Source of the DNA: Sulfitobacter sp. M39
GTDB lineage: Bacteria > Pseudomonadota > Alphaproteobacteria > Rhodobacterales > Rhodobacteraceae
Direction: 5' to 3'
Assembly (NCBI RefSeq): GCF_021735935.1
Contig: NZ_WMDZ01000001.1
Coordinates: forward strand, 1,240,001-1,304,000
Length of the DNA: 64,000 nucleotides
The notes beneath the pieces were generated by a model. That model had not been told where the DNA came from. It made no database searches and saw only the letters and a list, made by a program, of their open reading frames with translations. The position numbers were made by a program, and so were the translations under genes. Within the stretch, counting starts at the first letter, position 1, and the number at the start of each line of letters is the position of its first letter. Of this stretch, positions 43,971 through 53,265 are shown one piece after another.

Positions 43971-44531
43971 TTATCCGTGAAGGGGTTCTGAGATTTCAGC
44001 GTCAAAGCTGGCCACGATATCATCTGCATCATGCGGCAGTCTATCGCACGGCCGTGCGTCATTAAAGCTGCGGTTGGGAAGAGTAAGCCAGTGCAGAAGA
44101 TGGAAGTTGCTACCCCAAGCATCTGAGCGCATCTCCATCAGTTTGATAATTACCGGATAGACTTGTCTACCGGCCACATCGAACTGGAATAACGGATATG
44201 CTGTGCGTCCTTCATATTCTACCCGTAGGATTTTGCCCTGGTTCTCGAGACGCGCCAAGCTGGCAAAATCGTCTTCGGATGACAGGCCCAGCAAACGGCA
44301 GGCCTTATCCTGATCCACCATGCTTACAGACTTGAGGATTTCACCCCGCAGGACGTGATTTATATTGTCAAGTTTGTCGTTTTCGTGGGGATTAGTGCCA
44401 TAAGCACTACCGTGCTGCTTTTCCCGAAGTGCTCTTTCATCAGGGCAGGCTTCACGAACCGTCATGTGGCGCGGTGCCAACGGATTTGGGCCCGTTTTAT
44501 CTGTTTTCAGGTCTGTCATCAGATCGTTCAC
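43971..44531 (-). CDS. Protein resembling the MbcA/ParS/Xre antitoxin group
   Basis: A 186-residue protein. The C-terminal part ('FHLLHWLTLPNRSFNDARPCDRLPHDADDIVASFDAEI') resembles the C-terminal domain (DUF2384) of Xre/MbcA/ParS antitoxins. The middle has an HTH-like segment ('QDKACRLLGLSSEDDFASLARLENQGKILRVEYEGRTAYPLFQFD'). GTG start at 44531 with GAGGAGAGGG about 9 bases before it. No RES-domain toxin gene lies next to it, so it may be an orphan or a diverged regulator. Assignment is by eye and moderate. Confidence 0.55.
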   Translation of the reverse strand: MNDLMTDLKTDKTGPNPLAPRHMTVREACPDERALREKQHGSAYGTNPHENDKLDNINHVLRGEILKSVSMVDQDKACRLLGLSSEDDFASLARLENQGKILRVEYEGRTAYPLFQFDVAGRQVYPVIIKLMEMRSDAWGSNFHLLHWLTLPNRSFNDARPCDRLPHDADDIVASFDAEISEPLHG

Positions 44532-44866
44532 TTCTTTGTTCCCTCTCCTCTATACCACAATGGCACCAGCAAGTTTAATGGGCGTAAGATCTGCCCCGGT
44601 TTTATCGCGCACCGGTTGCATAAATCGCTCGTTAGTAGATCATGAAGATTATGGATTGAGCATGGGTGATGGGCACAGTCGCTTAATAGCAGACCGTGGT
44701 GCTCTTTGCGACGAACGACGGCTTAGAGCCAAACCGACCATCCCTGCGCGGCGAGTGAATGCGTGCCGAAATCGCAGTGGCCCTAAACCTCCCATAGCGG
44801 CAGAGTCTTTGAGCCGTTCTTTCGATGTAGTAAGCAGGCTCTCCGGTTGTTGCATGATCCGGCTTC
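44532..44866. other. Gene-free stretch
   Basis: No gene or repeat is recognisable between the antitoxin-like and MBL genes, which are both on the minus strand. Confidence 0.4.
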
Positions 44867-45724
44867 TCAGAGTGCTATGCGGATCGCATCATGGCCTACA
44901 ATAAGCTCGCCATTGTAGTGCCCAGCACAGGCGTCCTGCCAATCCTTTGCGTCATAGGCAGGGTCATCGGAAGGAATGAGGTGCGTGAGAGCAAGTCGTT
45001 TTACTCCTGCATTCGCTGCCGTCATTGCCGCCTCATGGGCAAAGGTGTGAGATCTTAGAAAGTGCGCCATCAACTTGTCACTGCCGTTTCCAACTCGTTC
45101 TAATAGCGCGGGTAGAGCGGACTCCAGCATTGCCTCGTGGATCAACAGATCCGCACCTCGCGCGAAATTTTCGAGCGCTCTGATTGGGGCGGTGTCGCCT
45201 GAAAATACGACGTGGACCTCATCAGTCTTGAACGAAAATGCGAAGGTATCGACGAGTGGTGGATGTTGGTTCCGAATGGCTGAGATCGTGACGCCATCAC
45301 GGGATACCACAAGCCCGGCGTCGATAGCATGAATGGTTATGAGATGACGCAAGTCCGGTCGACCTTCGTCTTCGATGCGCAGGTCGATGTCTGCCTCCAT
45401 CGAGGAGCAAAAACCTTCCCAATACATATCCAACCCGGGTGGGCCATAGATGTCTACGCGTGTTCTAAGACCTGCCGTCCACGCGGTGTGCAAAAGCGGC
45501 CCCAATTCAAGGTAGTGATCCGAATGCAAGTGGCTGATTATGATTAGTGACAGGTCTTTCAGTTGTATGCCTTGATCGACCAAACCTTTGGTCACACCCA
45601 ACCCACAGTCGACAATAATTTTCTGGCCGTTCAGTGCATATAACGATGACGTCGGCATCGCGGATCCCGGACGGATGGCTGGCCCTCCTTTCGTGCCCAA
45701 AAGAGCGACGTAATTGTCGGACAT
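44867..45724 (-). CDS. MBL-fold metallo-hydrolase
   Basis: A 285-residue metallo-beta-lactamase-fold hydrolase of the RNase Z/AtsA-like group. The zinc motif 'SHLHSDHYLELG' lies near 65-76; 'FSGDTAP' holds the Asp, 'HEAM' and 'SHTFAHEA' further His, and 'LALTHLIPSD' the last His. It would hydrolyse an ester, sulfate or phosphodiester. AAGGAG is 6-7 bases before ATG 45724. It is not linked to a known pathway in the island. Confidence 0.85.
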   Translation of the reverse strand: MSDNYVALLGTKGGPAIRPGSAMPTSSLYALNGQKIIVDCGLGVTKGLVDQGIQLKDLSLIIISHLHSDHYLELGPLLHTAWTAGLRTRVDIYGPPGLDMYWEGFCSSMEADIDLRIEDEGRPDLRHLITIHAIDAGLVVSRDGVTISAIRNQHPPLVDTFAFSFKTDEVHVVFSGDTAPIRALENFARGADLLIHEAMLESALPALLERVGNGSDKLMAHFLRSHTFAHEAAMTAANAGVKRLALTHLIPSDDPAYDAKDWQDACAGHYNGELIVGHDAIRIAL

Positions 45725-46056
45725 GGTGAAACTCCTTGGGGTGGAACTGCGAAACGGCGTTTAGCCTTCCAAGGATGATACATCCCAGATTGGCCCACGC
45801 AACCCGCACGTTGTTCGATGCAGTCGAGAAAGTTGCTGCAGGCAATTCAAAGGCTTGGTTGGATCACTCAGCTTCTTCAACGCTTCCTTCCTGTCTTTTA
45901 AACGACAGGAAGGAAGCCAGCGCGGTGTAATGCAGCATATGAGGCGAGCGCGTCGTTGCGGCATTACGCAGCCTTCAAGCCTTGCTTTGGATCCGCTGGT
46001 GAATGGTCAAAAAGTTCGTTGCTTAACGCAGTACTTCAATCCAGCCTTGAACAAGG
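45725..46056. other. Gene-free stretch with a hairpin
   Basis: Between the integrase 3' end and the MBL start. It contains the 14-bp hairpin at 45882-45917; no gene is seen. Confidence 0.45.
45882..45917. repeat. 14-bp stem hairpin with TTTTAAAC loop
   Basis: GCTTCCTTCCTGTC (45882-45895) pairs exactly with GACAGGAAGGAAGC (45904-45917). The loop is AT-rich. It may end transcription of the integrase gene or be a protein/DNA-processing site of the mobile element. Confidence 0.75.
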
Positions 46057-48204
46057 TCAGGCCAGTGCCAGCAAAGCCTCAAACGCTGCACGCTTTCCCG
46101 CGCTCTTTGGTAAATTGAGAGGGCGCAGCGCAGTTATTTCGCGTAGTCTTGCTGCTAACTGCCGCACCTTTTCATGCGATAGCTCTACAATACCCGAATG
46201 CATGAGAAGCGGTTGCGCCAGATTTGGGTCACGCACAACAACGGTATCCGCCTCGGAAAGTTCACCGAGTGTAATCTCCACATCGAGCGATGCGCCCTGT
46301 GCCAAGTCGCATGATATGATGACCGGAAAACCGTACTGACGTTTTTTACCGATTTGGAGTTTGAAATCTGCTTTATCGACGGCATCCTTCAAGTCACTGA
46401 GGTGATGCGCTGTATAGTGCACGTTGATGATTGAACCATGCTTGTGCCCTGCAATTGCTTGGCGTTGACCCTCCTCCACGTCCTCTCGCTTCAGGGCGCT
46501 CGAAAATGTCTTCCGAAGCGCATAGAAATCCTCATCAAAATCGCCAATCCCAATGTGATTGAATATTCGGCGAAGGTGCTTGCCATAGGCTGTACTTACT
46601 TCTCCGGACTGGGAGCGTCTGGCAGCCTCGGGGAACAAAAGAACACCGTGATCTTGCTGTAAAGACTGAAACCATTCGATGAATCCCAGATCGATCAGCA
46701 TCTTTGGGATAGGAACGAGGCGCTTCGCATCTTCGGTTTTACCACAATTTTCCGCACCTGATGCGATTGCCAATAAATAGATCCCATCACGGTAACGAAC
46801 ATCGCTTCGTTTGAGCAATAGGATCTCTTCAATTCGAGATCCTATTGTCAAAACAATCAGAGGCACCCAATAGTCTGCGTCGCGAATGATGAGCTTTCCG
46901 CGCTGCCAGCGACGGTGTTCTGACGCGCAGCCACTGTAGATTGGGCACGATAGAAGCTTTGAAATTCTTTCCTCCGTCCAAGGCATGCGGATCTTCGGTT
47001 TCGTGACACGGATATAAAGCTTGTCCTCTGGCGCGAGAGATCTGATGTGATGTTCCATTTTGGAGTATGGGATGGCCTCTGGCACATCGGCACCCAGTTC
47101 CTGTGCCGATTTGAACATGCGATTCATGGCGTCACGATATTTTCTAAGCGTATTGATGGTCACGCGCGGAACAAGACGATGCGCCAATAGCGCTCGCTTT
47201 TCGGCATCCGAAATGCCTTCAATCGATCGAATTTCTTCTAAGCAAAGAAGGTCCTCTGCATCGGCTTTCGAGATTTCTTCTGCCTTGGTTACAGTTTTTC
47301 CGGCCTGCCCATAGCGGTTCTTACCATGGCTCCTGCCTTGAGTTCTTGGCAACCTTGAAGCCCACCCCAGAAATTCCTTCTGTTTTTCCTTCGTCAATAT
47401 TGAGATGGGACTGTTGCCAAAGAATTCCTCCAGAAGTCGGTGAACCCCTGCCGTAATCCGCTTCATGTCTTTTGACGGGTAAAGCTCATCGGTTTTGTCT
47501 TTTGCTTCGGACAAGAGAATAGGAGCCTTAATAAAAGTATCAAAATCCGCAACGCCATGGTCTGCCAAAAGGTCTCGACTGGCTGTTCGTACGTCATCGC
47601 CTTCATCCATAGCGATTTTTACATCGTTGAGACGTCGCTTTAGCGTATTGGCACGTTGACCCAGATCGTTAGGGATGGGCTCTTGGAGGCCTACGGAAAC
47701 CAGAGCACTGGCCTCTTTCAGAAGAACCAGCACGTCTCCCCATTCCTTGTTGCGGGCTGCTCGCCGCAAGCGTCGGTTTTCCGCCTCAAGCGCTGCAAGT
47801 CGCTGATCAATATCTGCATCAGATACCGGATCCGCTTGTCTTTCTTCAGCGGCCATCTTGCCCAGTTCGCCGCGCATTGCCTCCAACAGTATCGCTTTAG
47901 CGGTATCGGGGCTCAATTTTTGTTCGGTCAGTGCGTCCACGAAATCTGTCTCCTTTTTCTCGTAGACCGAAAGCAGCCTGGCGGCACGCTTCACGGCGTC
48001 GAGTGGGAGGTGGGTTCGCAAAGAAAGACAGATAAATTGGTTTGGGCCGAATTTTGATATGCCTACTGGCAAACGTTTACGGAAATAGAACATCCGGCCT
48101 CTACGCATCAGGTAGGGGCCGGCTCGATATTTAGGTTTTCGTCGGTGGTTTCCGCGGACTGAAACGCGCTGCTGCTGGGCATAGCGCGCAAGGCCATGTG
48201 TCAC
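46057..48204 (-). CDS. Large tyrosine integrase of the tRNA-Gln island
   Basis: A tyrosine recombinase of up to 715 residues. The catalytic set is Arg in 'IGSRIEE', a Tyr-x-x-Arg box ('FYALRKTF', Tyr replacing the usual His), His in 'IAGHKHG' and nucleophile Tyr in 'NVHYTAH'. An N-terminal arm-like region ('RRGRMFYFRKRLP') is followed by a charged coiled stretch. Start is uncertain: GTG at 48204 gives this length, ATG at 48108 is an alternative; the frame is open to 48573 but that would run through the tRNA. Its start faces the 3' end of tRNA-Gln 90 bases away, the classic arrangement of an integrated island. Confidence 0.88.
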   Translation of the reverse strand: MTHGLARYAQQQRVSVRGNHRRKPKYRAGPYLMRRGRMFYFRKRLPVGISKFGPNQFICLSLRTHLPLDAVKRAARLLSVYEKKETDFVDALTEQKLSPDTAKAILLEAMRGELGKMAAEERQADPVSDADIDQRLAALEAENRRLRRAARNKEWGDVLVLLKEASALVSVGLQEPIPNDLGQRANTLKRRLNDVKIAMDEGDDVRTASRDLLADHGVADFDTFIKAPILLSEAKDKTDELYPSKDMKRITAGVHRLLEEFFGNSPISILTKEKQKEFLGWASRLPRTQGRSHGKNRYGQAGKTVTKAEEISKADAEDLLCLEEIRSIEGISDAEKRALLAHRLVPRVTINTLRKYRDAMNRMFKSAQELGADVPEAIPYSKMEHHIRSLAPEDKLYIRVTKPKIRMPWTEERISKLLSCPIYSGCASEHRRWQRGKLIIRDADYWVPLIVLTIGSRIEEILLLKRSDVRYRDGIYLLAIASGAENCGKTEDAKRLVPIPKMLIDLGFIEWFQSLQQDHGVLLFPEAARRSQSGEVSTAYGKHLRRIFNHIGIGDFDEDFYALRKTFSSALKREDVEEGQRQAIAGHKHGSIINVHYTAHHLSDLKDAVDKADFKLQIGKKRQYGFPVIISCDLAQGASLDVEITLGELSEADTVVVRDPNLAQPLLMHSGIVELSHEKVRQLAARLREITALRPLNLPKSAGKRAAFEALLALA

Positions 48205-48238
48205 ACTCTGTGTCACAGCAGTTTGAGACTGTGACACA
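48197..48238. promoter_or_regulatory. Three TGTGTCACA-type repeats upstream of the integrase
   Basis: TGTGTCACA (48197-48205), TGTGTCACAG (48209-48218) and its inverted copy CTGTGACACA (48229-48238). Two form a perfect 10-bp inverted repeat. They lie between the integrase start and the tRNA, where integrase/excisionase arm sites or a repressor operator are usual. Confidence 0.6.
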
Positions 48239-48293
48239 CACGACGTGCCAGACTTGGTTAAGTCTTTGTTATTTCGAGTGTGAGTAAGAAAGT

Positions 48294-48368
48294 TGGCTGG
48301 GATGGTAGGATTCGAACCTACGGTACACTGTACCAAAAACAGTTGCCTTACCACTTGGCTACATCCCA
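48294..48368 (-). tRNA. tRNA-Gln (anticodon TTG)
   Basis: 75 bases including the encoded CCA end. The acceptor stem TGGGATG/CATCCCA, the D-arm GCCAAGTGGTAAGGC, the anticodon loop TTTTGGT with TTG, and the TTCGAAT loop closed by GTAGG/CCTAC are all visible. The 3' end faces the integrase gene and is the probable attachment site. Confidence 0.95.
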
Positions 48369-48662
48369 ACGTGTGGGCGTAATTAGTCCGGAGTGCGGGG
48401 GGGTGCAATACCTTTCTGGAGAAAAAGTGGGGAGAATCTCGGAATTTATTCTTGTGCCGTGTTTGGGGCAGAGCAGGCTGTGTTCTTTTGGGGAGGATAA
48501 GGGGGGGCTCTGCCGCAGGGGGCCTATTGCCGCTGTATGTCTTGCTGCTGATATGCTGCAACCGAGCTAACACGTGATCGCGCGAAAAGGGGGGGCGGGG
48601 GCGCGCCGCCGCCGTCCTCCCTCTCGCTTTAAGAGTTCAGTATATGTCGCGGGCGAGCGCTG
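48369..48662. other. Gene-free stretch with long G runs
   Basis: Junction of accessory and core DNA. Three runs of seven G's occur (near 48396, 48496, 48589). No gene or RNA is assigned; G-quadruplex formation is possible on paper. Confidence 0.45.
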
Positions 48663-49652
48663 TCAGCCTTCGCAGTTGATCAAGATCGCACCTGCGCGGG
48701 CACCGGCTTCGACGGCTTCATGGGCTTTGACCGTGTCTGACAGCGCGAATGTTTGTTCGACCGGGCAGTGCAGCGCACCTTCGGCCAAGGCTTGATGGGT
48801 TTTCTTGATCGCGAGGGCACGTTCGGCCTCGGTCAGCAGGTAGACGAGGATGATGTCGATGGTCACCGCCTTGAAGAGCAGCGGCAGGAAGGGGAGCGTC
48901 GGCTCCATCACTTTGGCAGAGCCATAGGCCGCGATGCGCCCGTTGGGTTTGATCACCTCTGCATCCAGCGCGATATTGGCACCGAATTCGACCTCGATGA
49001 CCTGGTCGACGGGGGCACCACCGTTGGCATCAAGCACCTGTTGCGCCAGATCGGGGGCGCTATAGTCCAGCACGACGTCTGCACCGGCGGATTTTGCGCG
49101 CTCGGCCCCGCTGGCTCCGGTGGTGGCGATCACACGGGCGCCGGCCCAGGCGGCGAATTGTACGGCGAGATAGCCGACCGTGCCCGCGCCCCCTTGGATA
49201 AGCAGCGTTTGCCCCGCGACATCACCGCCGTTGAACACAGCGTGGGCCGCGGTTAGCCCGGGGATGCCAAGGCTGGCGGCAGTGTCAAAGCTCACGTCAT
49301 CGGGCAGCGGGACGGCCTGCGCTTGCGGCAGGGCGATATGGGTCGCAGCAGTGCCGAAGGGGCGCTGCCATTGCCCGTTCCAGATCCAGACGCGCTGGCC
49401 CACGCGGGCTTGGTCCACACCGTCGCCCACGGCCTCGATCACGCCGGCGCCATCGCTATGCGGGATCACTGTCTCGAAGGGGGGATGGGTCATGCCGGGG
49501 CGCCCGCGTCGGGATTTCACATCGGAGGGGTTCACCCCCGACACGGCCAGCCGCACCAGCACCTCGCCCGCAGCGGGGGCAGGGGTTGGCATCTCGGTCA
49601 GGGTCAGCACGTCGCGTGCTTCGCCAAGGGTGGAATAGGTGACTGCGCGCAT
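48663..49652 (-). CDS. NADPH:quinone reductase-like oxidoreductase
   Basis: A 329-residue MDR-superfamily enzyme. The nucleotide loop 'IQGGAGTVGYLAVQFAAWAGARVIATTG' is near 150, and the N-terminal domain 'VNPSDVKSRRG...PHSDGAGVIEAVG' is of the zinc-free quinone oxidoreductase type. It would reduce a quinone or enone with NADPH. The Leu/Ile-rich segment 230-260 is unusual but common in this group. First gene of the GC-rich core part; no operon partner is evident. Confidence 0.9.
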   Translation of the reverse strand: MRAVTYSTLGEARDVLTLTEMPTPAPAAGEVLVRLAVSGVNPSDVKSRRGRPGMTHPPFETVIPHSDGAGVIEAVGDGVDQARVGQRVWIWNGQWQRPFGTAATHIALPQAQAVPLPDDVSFDTAASLGIPGLTAAHAVFNGGDVAGQTLLIQGGAGTVGYLAVQFAAWAGARVIATTGASGAERAKSAGADVVLDYSAPDLAQQVLDANGGAPVDQVIEVEFGANIALDAEVIKPNGRIAAYGSAKVMEPTLPFLPLLFKAVTIDIILVYLLTEAERALAIKKTHQALAEGALHCPVEQTFALSDTVKAHEAVEAGARAGAILINCEG

Positions 49653-49722
49653 GAGAGCTCCTGATCATGGGGACGGTGTTGTGTCACCTAAACCCAAGAC
49701 CGCGGCATGTGCAATTGCGCGG

Positions 49723-50229
49723 TCAGTCGCGTAGCTCTTTCGGGCCCACGCCCCAAAGCCGCGCTTTGGGGGCCCAGCCTTTATAGCCGCCGACCCGCAG
49801 GAAACACCATTCAAGGTCGCAGGCTCCGAGCCGCGCGATCACGCCCAGTTCAAGCTCTGCCTCGACGGGGGCCTTGGGGTCGGGGCGGACAAGCAGCTGC
49901 AGACGGTCTTGTTCCACCAGCACGGTGCGTGTGCCCGACAAAAGCGAATAATGCACCCAGCCGCCCATGCCGTCGCGGTCTTCGACGCGGCGCCAGTGGC
50001 CATGCTCTGCCGTGATGCGCAGCGGCACGTCGCGATGTTTGAACACCCAGTCGATCCGGTGCGTCAGCGAAGGCCCGCGCCGCACGTTCCCCTCGCTGGC
50101 TTTCATGGACACGAAACGGGGCACCGGCAGGTTGGTCACCTGACCGACCTCTTGTGCGAAAACCGGGGTGGTGCACAGGTGAACGGCTGCAAGGGTGCCC
50201 AAAAGGACGGAACGTAACATCGGTTTCAT
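49723..50229 (-). CDS. Secreted SH3-domain protein
   Basis: A 168-residue protein with a signal peptide ending near 'TTPVFA-QE'. Two SH3-like units are seen: 'FVSMKASEGNVRRGPSLTHRIDWVFKHRDVPLRIT' (about 40-75) and 'RLQLLVRPDPKAPVEAELELGVIARLGACDLEWCFLRVGGYKGWAPKARLWGV'. Bacterial SH3 domains bind peptidoglycan. I place the start at ATG 50229; the frame extends to 50322. It is divergent from the 2-hydroxyacid dehydrogenase gene. Confidence 0.82.
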   Translation of the reverse strand: MKPMLRSVLLGTLAAVHLCTTPVFAQEVGQVTNLPVPRFVSMKASEGNVRRGPSLTHRIDWVFKHRDVPLRITAEHGHWRRVEDRDGMGGWVHYSLLSGTRTVLVEQDRLQLLVRPDPKAPVEAELELGVIARLGACDLEWCFLRVGGYKGWAPKARLWGVGPKELRD

Positions 50230-50355
50230 GACTGCCTGTCTGGTCTGTTGCCGTTGATTTAATGCAGTTTTGCCCTGCGAGGTTCTTGTGCCTCGTCTCT
50301 GCTTGGGACACCATGCCACCAAGCACAGTGCAAAGCCATATTTGGGAGGCCCACA

Positions 50356-51342
50356 ATGTCAAAGCAACCGCTAAGTGTTGTAGTCACGCGACGGTTGCCG
50401 GAAGTCGTCGAAAAGCGATTGACGGAACTGTTTCATGTGACGTTGCGCGCGGATGACACGCCGATGACCCGCTCTGAACTGGGCGAGGCGATGAAAACTG
50501 CGGATATCCTGGTGCCCACCGTGACCGATGAAATCGACGCGGCACTGATCGGGCAGGCGGGGGACCGGCTGAAACTGATCGCGAACTACGGGGCGGGGGT
50601 CGATCATATTGACGTGATGACAGCGCGGCAGCGCGGGATTCTGGTGTCCAATACCCCCGGTGTGCTGACGGAAGACACCGCCGATATGACCATGGCGCTG
50701 ATTCTCGCGGTCACACGGCGCATGTCCGAAGGCATGGCGCAGATGCAAAAAGGCGATTGGCAGGGCTGGGCCCCGACTGCGCTGCTTGGCGGGCGCGTCA
50801 GCGGCCGCCGTTTGGGTATTCTGGGGATGGGCCGCATTGGTCAGGCCGTCGCACGGCGCGCGGCTGCCTTTGGCATGCAGGTCCACTATCACAACCGCCG
50901 CCGTCTGCGCCCCGAGATCGAAGAGAGCCTTGGCGCGACCTATTGGGAAAGCCTTGACCAGATGGTGGCCCGCATGGACGTGATGAGCATCAACTGCCCG
51001 CACACCCCCAGCACCTTCCATCTGATGAACGCCCGCCGCCTGAAGCTGATGAAGCCCGACGCGGTGATCGTAAACACCTCCCGGGGGGAGGTGATCGACG
51101 AAAACGCCCTGACGCGGATGCTGCGCGCGGGCGAGCTGCAAGGCGCGGGGCTGGACGTTTATGAACACGGCACCGACATCAACCCGCGCTTGCGCGAGCT
51201 GACCAATGTCGTGCTCTTGCCGCATATGGGGTCTGCGACGCTCGAAGGGCGGGTAGAGATGGGCGAGAAGGTCATCATCAACATCAAGACCTTCGAAGAC
51301 GGACACCGTCCGCCGGATCAGGTCGTGCCCTCGATGCTTTAG
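50356..51342 (+). CDS. D-2-hydroxyacid dehydrogenase (glyoxylate/hydroxypyruvate reductase type)
   Basis: A 328-residue NAD(P)-dependent enzyme. The coenzyme motif GMGRIG is near 156, and the catalytic set is Arg in 'NTSRGEVID', Glu in 'DVYEHG' and His in 'LLPHMGSAT'. It would reduce glyoxylate or hydroxypyruvate to glycolate/glycerate. TTGGGAGG precedes the ATG. Two downstream genes on the same strand encode a gamma-glutamyltransferase and a FAD-linked oxidase of the glycolate/lactate type, a sensible neighbourhood, though gaps separate them. Confidence 0.9.
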   Translation: MSKQPLSVVVTRRLPEVVEKRLTELFHVTLRADDTPMTRSELGEAMKTADILVPTVTDEIDAALIGQAGDRLKLIANYGAGVDHIDVMTARQRGILVSNTPGVLTEDTADMTMALILAVTRRMSEGMAQMQKGDWQGWAPTALLGGRVSGRRLGILGMGRIGQAVARRAAAFGMQVHYHNRRRLRPEIEESLGATYWESLDQMVARMDVMSINCPHTPSTFHLMNARRLKLMKPDAVIVNTSRGEVIDENALTRMLRAGELQGAGLDVYEHGTDINPRLRELTNVVLLPHMGSATLEGRVEMGEKVIINIKTFEDGHRPPDQVVPSML

Positions 51343-51423
51343 GCGCAGCGCCGGTGCGGTTCAATTTGCGCTGGCGCTAAAAACAAGTAGGTTGACCCCG
51401 AGCACCGGAACGGGGAGGGGACC

Positions 51424-53235
51424 ATGCTTGCACATCACATTGTAAAATACATCGGGCGGACCTGCACAGCCATCGCCGTAGGTGGTTTTGTAAGCGGGGC
51501 CGCTTTCGCGCAACAGGCCGCCGATAGTGTCGCGCCCGAAGGTGCCAGCCAAGGCAGCTTTACCGGCATGTCGCCGCGGATCACCGCCGCCTTCGAGGCT
51601 AAGGATGCGGGCAAACCCGTCATCGCCCAGAACTGGATGGTCGCCGCCGCCAACCCGCATGCGGTTCAGGCGGGGGCGGGTGTGCTGGCACGGGGCGGCA
51701 CCGCTGCCGATGCGCTGGTCGCCGTCCAAGCGATGCTGGGGCTGGTGGAGCCGCAAAGCTCTGGCCTGGGCGGCGGGGCGTTTCTGGTCTGGTATGACGC
51801 CGCATCGGGCAGGCTGACCACGCTGGACGGGCGCGAAACCGCGCCGCTGGCGGTCACGCCGCAATTGTTTCAGGACGATCAGGGTGTCCCGCTGGGATTC
51901 TTTGACGCCGTCGTTGGCGGGCGGTCGGTCGGTACGCCGGGCACCCCTGCGTTGATGGCTGCAGCGCATGAGAAATGGGGCAACCAGCCCTGGGCCGAGC
52001 TGCTGGCCCCCTCTGTCGCACTGGCCGAGAAGGGTTTTGCCGTGTCCCCACGTCTTGCGGGGCTGGTGGCTGATGACGCCGAACGGCTGGCAACCTCCGC
52101 AACAACCGCAGATTACTTCATGCCCGATGGCGTGCCGGTGCAGGCGGGGGATACGCTCAAGAACCCCGATTATGCCCGCACGGTTGCAGCGCTGGCAGAA
52201 CGCGGGGTGGAGGCTTTCTATACCGGCGACATTGCGCGTGACATTGTGGCGACAGTGCAAGGGGCGAAAGGCAACCCCGGTGTGCTGTCAGAGGTCGATC
52301 TCTCGATCTATCGGGTCAAGGAACGCGACGCCCTTTGCGCGCCCTATCACGGGCACGAGGTCTGTGGCATGGGGCCGCCGTCCTCTGGTGCGCTGGCCGT
52401 TGGGCAAATACTGGGGCTGCTGGAAAACGCGGACCTGAGCGCGGGACCGGCGGACGCAGATGTACTGCGGCTGATCGGCGATGCCTCGCGGCTCGCCTTT
52501 GCGGATCGGGGGCGCTATGTGGCCGATACCGATTATGTGCCGGTGCCGGTGACCGGTATGCTCGACCGATCCTATCTGGAGGAACGCGCCAAGCTGTTGC
52601 AGGGCGACGATGCGCTGCCCGAAGTCACCGCGGGCGCGCCCGCTTTTGACCATGCCCTGAACTTTGCCGATGATATCTCTATCGAGCTGCCGTCAACCTC
52701 GCATGTGTCGATCGTGGACAGCATGGGCAATGTCGCAAGCATGACCACCACCATCGAAAACGGCTTTGGGAGCCGCCTGATGGTGCGCGGGTTTTTGTTG
52801 AACAACGAGCTGACGGATTTCTCTTTCCGGTCGCATACCGATGGCGTGCCGATTGCCAATCGGGTCGAGCCGGGAAAACGTCCGCGCTCGTCGATGGCAC
52901 CGACGATTGTGATGAAGGATGGCGCGCCGGTTCTGGCCGTGGGCAGCCCCGGTGGCAGCCGCATCATCGGCTATGTCGCGGGCGCGATCATCGCGCATCT
53001 GGATTGGGGCATGGACGTGCAACAGGCCGCAGCGCTGCCCCATGCGATCAACCGCTTCGGCCCCTACGACCTTGAGGAAGGCACCGACGCCGCCGCGATG
53101 GCCGATGCGTTGACCGCGCTTGGATACGAGGTGAACACCCGCGCGCTGACCTCGGGCTTGCATATGATTTCGATTGGCGATGATCTGCGCGGCGGGGCTG
53201 ACCCGCGCCGCGAAGGCATCGCCCTTGGCGAGTGA
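51424..53235 (+). CDS. ggt: Gamma-glutamyltransferase
   Basis: A 603-residue precursor with a signal peptide (ending near 'GAAFA-QQA'). The autocatalytic Thr lies near residue 424 in 'STSHVSIVDSMGNVASMTTT', which becomes the N-terminus of the small subunit, and 'LNNELTDFSF' and 'GSPGGSRII' are the substrate-loop signatures. It cleaves gamma-glutamyl bonds of glutathione in the periplasm. GGGGAGGG precedes the ATG. It ends 30 bases before the FAD-oxidase gene. Confidence 0.93.
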   Translation: MLAHHIVKYIGRTCTAIAVGGFVSGAAFAQQAADSVAPEGASQGSFTGMSPRITAAFEAKDAGKPVIAQNWMVAAANPHAVQAGAGVLARGGTAADALVAVQAMLGLVEPQSSGLGGGAFLVWYDAASGRLTTLDGRETAPLAVTPQLFQDDQGVPLGFFDAVVGGRSVGTPGTPALMAAAHEKWGNQPWAELLAPSVALAEKGFAVSPRLAGLVADDAERLATSATTADYFMPDGVPVQAGDTLKNPDYARTVAALAERGVEAFYTGDIARDIVATVQGAKGNPGVLSEVDLSIYRVKERDALCAPYHGHEVCGMGPPSSGALAVGQILGLLENADLSAGPADADVLRLIGDASRLAFADRGRYVADTDYVPVPVTGMLDRSYLEERAKLLQGDDALPEVTAGAPAFDHALNFADDISIELPSTSHVSIVDSMGNVASMTTTIENGFGSRLMVRGFLLNNELTDFSFRSHTDGVPIANRVEPGKRPRSSMAPTIVMKDGAPVLAVGSPGGSRIIGYVAGAIIAHLDWGMDVQQAAALPHAINRFGPYDLEEGTDAAAMADALTALGYEVNTRALTSGLHMISIGDDLRGGADPRREGIALGE

Positions 53236-53265
53236 TCGCCCACTCTGAACCAAAGGAAAGACCAC

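Noticed and set aside
48205..48573. N-terminal extension of the integrase to 48573
   Set aside because: It would read through tRNA-Gln and a G-rich region; the added residues look non-coding.
48587..48605. Terminator or quadruplex element in the G-rich stretch
   Set aside because: G runs exist, but there is no clear stem with a T-run, and quadruplex formation cannot be judged by eye.
50371..51306. Minus-strand frame opposite the 2-hydroxyacid dehydrogenase
   Set aside because: Shadow; His/Gln-rich, non-protein-like composition.
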